The notes beneath the pieces were generated by a model. That model saw only the letters and a list, made by a program, of their open reading frames with translations. It searched no databases and was not told where the DNA came from. Both the position numbers and the translations under genes were made by a program. Shown here piece by piece: positions 28,901 through 37,900 of a DNA stretch of 64,000 nucleotides; position 1 is the stretch's first letter; every line of letters begins with the position of its first letter. Where the stretch lies: the NCBI GenBank assembly GCA_964035545.1, contig OZ037767.1, forward strand, positions 872,680 through 936,679. Reading direction: 5' to 3'. Source of the DNA: Bugula neritina (Eukaryota; Bryozoa; Gymnolaemata; Cheilostomatida; Bugulidae).

Positions 28901-31900
28901 TGTTGAAAGCTGAGGTTAACCCTATGCTCACCAGATTGAAGAATTATGTAGCTAATGTTTGTGCATTTATTCCATCTGTTTGGGGGGGTACTGATTTGAG
29001 TGTTTAAAATATAATACAGCGCACGTCTGGTAAAATAGAGTACAAGAGTGTCAGGTGGTTAATGTATATTCTAATGCAACTCTATGTATTATATTCTATA
29101 CTTAGTGATGACTGGGTAAAAGCACCAGCAATCAATACTACCGCACTGGTTACCACTTGTACCTCGGGAGTTGCTATTCCTCTGAATGGCTCTCATCTCA
29201 CTCTTGCAAAGTTACTAGTTATAAACTGCATCTACTCTGTGGAGTTGTTTTCTCTTGATTCCAAAGGTTTCCGTGACTTCACAAGTTATAAAGCTGCTAG
29301 ACTCGTGTTTCTGAATACGCATCTTTTTTGGAAATTTAGAGTTGAACTTTTAGAGGTTTGTAGGGGTTGTGTTTTGGTATTCACACGATTACTATGAGGG
29401 GAAACCAGTAAATTTTCTAACCTACCAACCACCTAGCATACGGGCTCTGTGGGCAAATAGCTTATAGCATATAGGTTAGCCTCATCTCAACCATACAAGA
29501 TTAAGGCCTCACTGGACAATGACATTAATTTAAATATTCAAAAGTAAATAATTTGTCTTTTCTTTTAAATTGCTAGCTTCTGACCAAAGTAATAATATTG
29601 TAGTTTTTGGTGCATACTCTATACCAGCAATTTCCTGACCTTGTTATGCATTACTGTGAACTTGGTAGGAGTGACTGGGGACTGTTGCATAGCTCTTGTG
29701 TCTTAGCATCCCGGCACCCAGCTTTGCATTAGTGTACATAATCCTGCCAAATATGCCAGGCCGTTTGACTAGTTGGTATCTATACGTGCTATTATATAGC
29801 ATAGGTGTAGGTCATTGGCCAAGCTTATAATGTTATGTAATAGGTCTATTGAGTACTGGGTTGCATGTCTCCCAGAATCATAGCTACCCCTGGGCTACAA
29901 TTATGGTTATCAGCACATTACTATGACTGATTTTGAAAGTTTTGCTATTTGAAGTTAAAGAATTTGGGCTATACTCTATTTGAAAGAAGTTAGTATGGCC
30001 ATTGAACTATATCCCCTAATTATAATTTCAGTTCAGTGAGCATGGCACCCCAGGACGTCCATATTTATGCTGCATAATTTCCATTGCGCGGCGTTTGTAT
30101 GTCGTTCCTTGTTAGCTCCTCTCCTCCACTACCATTGTTCTGAAATTGCGGCGTGTTATTGGTCTATTTACTAGCTCCGCCCAAATTCTCTGCACGCTTT
30201 GCAGCTTGCACTGATAGTTAAATTGAGATTAGAAGCTAGTTCGCCACCAACTTGTTCAGATTGGTTCAACTTGACTTCGGGTGCAACTGGTATTTATAAC
30301 TAAAACAGTTTTTGGAATGTCATTAGCGCTACTGTATTAGACACCAATACCAAAGTAAATCTTTTAATGATAATAGTAGCGGATCAACCTATTCATACTG
30401 ATATTCATGTAGTTATACTCGATCACAATCGGTCTCAGTGAATACTGATCAAGATATTCATAATTTAAATTAATAAGATGAAAGTCAAGAGCGACGGTGA
30501 GTGTATAGCTGTTTCCTATTAGATTTTAAATTAATAATGCATTCGACTTTATTCTTCGTGATGATTATAATGTCCACAATTTAAAGTATCTAAAGTCTAA
30601 ACGATTGTTCAAATTGCAAATTGAAGTTTAGTGCTTTGAATACTGTATTCAAAATCAATCATCGATGGTCCGCGTCAGTCATTGCATTCATCATAGTTAC
30701 TCGCTTGTCTAGAAATATATATTTTTATTTATATTAATATTCTGTTGTATCGCACTAATACTAGTTTCTTAATTTAGTTTGCTATCAGTATCAGTGTAAA
30801 TAGCGTATTAATAGCGATATTATTCTGTTGAATTCTCCAGCATTTTTGCCTAAAAGTTGCAATTGCGTTATAAATGTGGTTAGTTTGAGTAACTTTACCG
30901 CCATTGCCTGTTAGCAGAAACAGTCAAACGCGCATAGCACTTATTCGAAGGCAATAGATTTACGGTTGTTTACCACAAGTCAGTTCATCATGCGGTTTGG
31001 TGAGCCAGCTTTGAAGTGGGCTAGTTGAGTAGGCCAGACCCACTGTTGTTTCCTATTCATGCAAACTCAACTCATGGGAGAGGGCTCAGCTTAGCTGGCA
31101 TGATATGGAAAGTGTATTATTTCAGACTGCTTGTTAAACACTATTTCATTGTCTTGTGATAAGGGAAATGTTTTATTTGAAATTGTCCTCAGAGTAGCCA
31201 CCATGTAGCAATTATGAGTTTGACTTAGTGTGACTACTACTAGTAGTACGAGTGGACATCCTGCCATGCAGTCACTTTGCTGCGCGTGTCACGGTTGACT
31301 TGCTAATTGCCGTTTTCTGCTCATGTTAGATGAGACATTACTGATCCCCTCTCCTATGCCTCACCACTGCCTGCGTACGCCACTCACTGCCTGTATCAAC
31401 TACTTTAGGCCAGCAAACAAAGCCAAGTATTGTTTCATTCTTCGAGGAACTCAAATTTCAGTCCCCACTTTGTCCGCCTGCAGTGCATTGTGCAGTGCAT
31501 TTTGGGTGGCTGTGCAGTGCATTGTGGGTGCCGTGAGCTGCAACTAGATGGTGGTGTTGGAGCAACGAGTACCTAGACTTATTGATTATTGGTTGTCTAT
31601 TCTTGTGGCTGCTAGCTATCAGTCTGTCCATCACTGCTGACTACGACATTTTCTACATGCTAGTCATTCCTTGTGGTTGAACTATTAGCATGAGTATAAC
31701 TTGTATACCCTGTGGACAGATGGAGCTCTCCCACCTGTGCGCCATCTCATCTCTCTCTGTAATAGTTGAGGATAATAGTGCTAGTTTGGCTTGCCATGAC
31801 AAGTTGCACCCTCCCCTCCCCTCAGCTGGCTATGTTACACTATAGCTATACAGCCTTCTCTGTATAGCTATAGTGTAACATGATGTCTTGTATCAAGTGT

Positions 31901-34900
31901 GGTTATGCCCTTCCCCTAGTATGTAATGTATTTTTCATGCCTGCCACTCCAGGAAGTATTGCAAACAATACAGTAAGATAAAGTGGTAGAGGGCAACTCC
32001 CATTCACTGCTGTGTATACTGCATATATACAGTATGATAACTAGTGTACACCATATATATAAGGTATTATAACTACAGTGTATACTATATATAAGATATT
32101 ATAACTTGTGTAGCGTCTAGTTATTTATTTTCATAGCATTTTCTGGAATATTTATTTCAATGCAGATTCACAACAAACAACTGCAGCCTTTTTCTATAAA
32201 ACTGTTAAGGCCTGGCCACACACTCGCGAGATACACACAAAATTAGTGTGAATATTGTCGTGAGTTATCCTCTTGTTATGACCAGCCACAGCCGTGGTAG
32301 AAATGAAATAATCACTGTTGCTAAAATTACATTGACCAATCAAATGGTGCTTATCGTCTTCCGTGTTTGCTGGGTGCACCCACGATTCGTATGAATTTCC
32401 ACAAATTTGATTGTACGTTTGTGTTTGTGTTTGTGATTCTCGCGAGTGTGTGGCCAGGCCTTTATCCATATTTTGTATGTTGATTTGCTGGCCCTAAGTT
32501 TATGTGCTGCCTCTTGCATAACTGTGTGTTGATTACTCAGTGGGTGTCTAGCATTTCTTTCCTTTGTTGGCTACACTGGAGCTACACCTGGATTGGTGGA
32601 GTTGAAAGCTGGCTGTGAACAATAGAAAGCCATCATTATACTGTCCCTAGCTTTCTCCCAGCTTAGAGTAATCCGATAATTATGGTCCAAATAGCTGCAC
32701 CTACTCTGCTAATGGCTGGCAATTTCTCTCAGCTGTTACATAACTTCATTCAAATTGAGCAGTTAGAGCTTACCATTGTGTGGACATCTAGCAAGGTATC
32801 TCCACCCTGTTCTCTGTGCAGTGTGATTATTGTCTGTGACACTCTTGCAGGAAGGTGAAGGTAAAGCCGTGAAATCAGAGAGCAGCTTAGAAGGAAGTGG
32901 TACTAAACGGCAGCACACACAACCTGGTGGTTCGGCAGCTAGTAAGACTTTCTCACCTGCCAGCACTCCTCCCTCCAGATTGACAGCCCAGAACTTGTTG
33001 GCTCTGAACAACAAGTACAGCATGGAGCAGAGCTCACTCTCTCTCTCCTCCCCCACCTCGGCTGGCGACTCTGTCAGCCAGTCTAATGTCAACCAGAACA
33101 ACAACCAGGGAAACGTTAGGCAGGGCGGCGACGGAACTCTCCCGCCACCATACTATGGTCCGGCGCTCCACCTCAACACTTCGTCGTCGTCCGAGCCGAT
33201 CCCAGCTTTCCACTCGTTGACCAGCCAATTGCATCTGGGTCAGCAGCAGCAGCAGCAGCAGAGGTTTCTCACTGACCAGCTATTGCTCCTGCACCAGCAG
33301 CATCTGCAGAGACAGTTACCAGGGGTTGTCCTCGGGTCAATGGGAGCCGTAGGTCTTAACCCGCAACCCATCACCTTCCCTAACCTTGGCTTGCTGCCGC
33401 CAGACCACCTGGCAGACATGAGAGCCCGTGCTGACAGTTTCCACAGCAGCATCTTCCTTAACAGTCCAGCCAGCAAGACCAGCGAGATCTCTCAGGAGAG
33501 GGTCGTGACCCCTCAGAGGGGGAGAGAACTCCTCGCTATCAGCTCGTCTGCTGTATCTCCTCACCAACACACGGAGACAGCGATGTCACACCAACACACG
33601 GAGACAGCTATGTCACACCAACACACGGAGACAGCTATGTCACACCAACACACAGAGACAGCGATGTCACACCAACACACAGAGGAAGTGATGTCACACC
33701 AACAACCAGATCATAATGACAGTGAAGTTTCACAGATAAATGGGGGAGACAACCCCCTGCTACAGTCGCAACCCCCTGAGGCGCAGGAAGAGGATGCAGC
33801 TCATAAAAAGAGACACGCCAGCGCTCCTAACGATGCCAGGAACTCCCTCAATTCAGGTACTACTCACTGTGTACTACTCACTGTGTACTACTCACTGTGT
33901 ATACTACTCACTGTGTACTACTCACTTTATACTACTCACTGTGCATTATTCACTGTGCATTATTCACTGTGCAATGCTAACTGCTTTCTATGTAGTATTA
34001 GTCAAGTAGGAGGGGTACAGTTGCGTGCCCCACTAGCAATGATAACTTCTGCATGCCCATTGGTTATCAGCCGTAGCTGCTATTATCCAATAGCCTTTTG
34101 TATTACGCAAACTTGGCATAGTTGAGTGTGAAAGGCGATTGTGATTAGCTGTTTGTGTGCAGAGGTGCCTGTTCCCGAGGGTATTGATAGTCACCCGAGT
34201 AGTCAGTGATGCGTGTAGGTCTACTCACTGCACGTACGTAGCCTGGATAGGTAGCCATGTTGGTTATCCTAGTAGTACTAGTAACACACTCGCCGCCTAG
34301 TTCGCCCTACTAGTTCACTCGCCATTGTACGACCACCTTTACCGGGTGCTACTGCGGTATTGTTGAGCACTGCCCCGGTACAAGGTCGAGTGTGATTAGT
34401 AAAGTTTTATAGTCCTATTGTTCTCACTATGGAATATATACCTACCACAACTGGTCTAAAGAATAGATACGTAAACCCTTGGTTTTTTCATTCCACTTCT
34501 CAGCTCATTGGTATGTAAAAGTTATATGTTCACAGTACTAGTAGCACTAGTAGTAGTAGTAGTAGTACTAGTAGTACTAGTACTACTACTACTACTACTA
34601 GTAGTAGTAGTACTACTACTAGTAGTAGTACTAGTAGTAGTAGTACTACTACTAGCAAAGTTACGGTGTTGCTGTTTTGAGTGCTTTGTTATACTTATCA
34701 CTAACACTATGACTGTCAGTATCAGTCTGGGACTCTAAGTTTCAATTTAGCTCTAGAAGTTGTATTTTGTCTGCTAGTAGTATTCTTGCACCACACACTT
34801 GGTATGGTTACAGGGTAACACTAATACTAATACTAACACTATCCTACAGCTTACCAAACTCTCCGCTAGCAAGAAACTAGTTCTGTTGCTATATAGCCTC

Positions 34901-37900
34901 AGTGACCATAGCTGTGGGTCCTAGCTCTAGCTGGCTGGATTGCTCTGCCCACCCATATCACTGCTGCTACTCACTGTTCTCACAGTCTAATAACAGCCCA
35001 ACCTCCTGTTTATATTACTACTAGTACTACTACTACTACTGCTACTACTAGTACTACTACTACTACTAGTACTACTACTACTACCAGTACGACTACCACT
35101 ACTACCACGACTACCACTACTACCAGTACTACTACCACTACTATCACTACTATCACCACCACAACAAATTTCACTCTTAAAATTATGTGTAACATGTTAG
35201 TGGTAGTGATGTTAGCAATAACAATATTCAGTAGTGTTGTCACTGAGGTGAAGGTGAAATGAAGGTCACATGTCACTGTAGATCAGCAGCAGCAGTTGAA
35301 TCAGCAATATGCAGATGCTGTGGGGTTTGGGGTTGTTGGTGGGAGCAGGAGAAGGAGGTTATCTGCTGACAATCACCACCTCCACCACTTTAAGTCTCCG
35401 TTGGTAGCCAATGGTAAGTCTGTTGGCTTACTCTCTCTCTCTCTGTGTACTCTCTCTCTGTATACTCTCTCTGTATACTCTACCTGTATACTCTCTACTC
35501 TGTATGCTCTACTCTGTATACTCTACTCTGTATACTCTACTTTCTGTACTCTCTCTCTGTATACTCTGTATACTCTGTATACTCTCTCTGTACACTCTAC
35601 TCTGTACACTCTACTCTGTATACTCTCTGTACCCTACTATACTCTTTCTACTCATGTAGTATATAATACTATATACTTTACTCTCTACTATATGCTTGTA
35701 TACTCTCTACTATATACTTGTATACTCTACTATATACTATACTATATACTATACTCTCTACTATATACTGTATACTCTCTACTATATACTCTACTATATA
35801 CTATACTATATACTATATACTCTCTACTATATACTATATACTCTCTACTATATACTCTACTATATACTATACTATATACCAGGGTTGGGGTCAATTACAT
35901 GTGAATGTAATTAATTACAATTACAATTACATGACAATTTGTCAATTACAATTACAATTATAATTACAGTCAAATAGTAATGTAATTAATTACAATTACA
36001 ATTACATGGCAATGTAATTAATTACAATTACAATTACTTTTGTTCTCGCAAGAGATAAATAAAAGTTATGCAATTTCACCTCTAGGGTCCAACTAGCAGG
36101 GGCAATTTTGACAGTGCTGAACCTCCTTTGCACTCAACAGTGATACTATACCACATTGACAATTAATCTGAATTTGTTATTTATTAGTAGGCATGGTAGG
36201 AAAAGTATGAAACTTTTAGGATTTCAAAGTTTGAAGTAATTGACATGTAATTATAAAGTAATTGTAAAAATCAATTACATTAGATATGTAATTAATTACA
36301 ATTACAATTACAATTACATTTTTATACATCAATTACAAATTACATTCAATTACTTGAAAAAATGTAATTAATTACAACCAATTACAATTACAAATTACAA
36401 TTACCCCAACCCTGCTATATACTATATACTATACTATATACTATATACTCTCTACTATATACTCTCTACTATATACTATATACTCTCTACTATATACTAT
36501 ATACTCTCTACTATATACTCTCTACTATATACTGTATACTCTCTACTATATACTGTATACTCTCTACTATATACTTGTATACTCTCTACTATATACTTGT
36601 ATACTCTCTACTATATACTTGTATACTCTCTACTATATACTTGTATACTCTCTACTATATACTTGTATACTCTCTACTATATACTATATACTCTCTACTA
36701 TATGTTGTATACTCTCACTACACACTGCATGAACTATGTGAGACTGAAGTTTGTACTCATCAGTTTGTCTCACTGAACCCAACAGCTGGAAGATGTCTGT
36801 CTGTGTGTCAGTATGACAAGCTGTGACTGATAGTGTTGTGGTAGACCACAGGTGGCAGACCACAGGCCGTATTATTGGTGTCAAGTGTCGTGTTATTACA
36901 GAGTTGCTGTCAAGGTCAGATGGTGCTGCACATTTCAAAAGTCCTCCACTAGGAGGGGTGAAGAGGAAGAGAATGCGTCCCGACCCGCTAGTCATTCCCC
37001 CCAACCTGGCCAGTGCTCAGACTAGACTCCGCTCTCCTAGGATATGCGAGGCAGCGGAGAACCCCAGGCAAGTGGCTTTTAGTTCTCTCTCTCGGTAGTT
37101 GTTCTCTTTCTCTTGGTAGTTGTTCTCTCTCTTTCTTGGTAGTTGTTCTCTTTCTCTCTTGGCAGTTGTTCTCTCTCTCTCTCTTTTGGTAGTTGTTCTC
37201 TCTCATGATACTAAAGTCAGCGTGGTAGTGATGCCGTACTGTAATGCTGGTTTGTGTCGCAGGTCCAGACACCCTAGCAGGACGCCCCCGCCCTACACCC
37301 CACCCCCAATACTCTCACCAATAAGGAGTGGAACTGGACTATTCCACGGCATATATCGGCCTCAAGGCGCCCCTTCAACGGCTCCCTCAGCCTCCACAGC
37401 CAGCCTGAGTACCTCACTGCCAGCCCCCCGGCTAGCCCAGCTCAAACACACGCCCATCCCCGAGGAGGACCAGCTGCAGGAAGAGGACCCCCTCCAACTA
37501 GAGCCCTCTCAGCCACCCCCTGCCCCCCTCTCTGTCCCACAGCCCCTGCTCACTTTTCCTGTCAAGTCTGAGGCAGTGGAGCTCACGGCACCCACAGAGT
37601 CTCTTGTCCAGCAGCACGCTGACGCACCTGTCTGTGGGGACAGTGACAGCGTGCCTGAGGTGCCTCCTGCCCCCGTCACGGACACCCAACCTCACATCAA
37701 CATCGGGACTGGTCACCAGGCTACCTTGCCGACTTTGAGAAGTGAGTTACTAGTGTATAGTGTTACTAGTGTATAGAGTTACTAGTGTATAGTGGATAGA
37801 GTTACTAGTGTATATAGTTGATAGAGTTACTAGTATATAGTTGATAGAGTTACTAGTGTATAGTGTATAGAGTTACTAGTGTATACAGTAGATAGAGTTT

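Noticed and set aside
29062-29397. 111-aa plus-strand ORF in intron 10
   Set aside because: No motif; phase and splice sites do not fit the surrounding gene.
32194-32469. 91-aa minus-strand ORF
   Set aside because: Coincides with the Harbinger-like MITE and reads through its terminal repeats.
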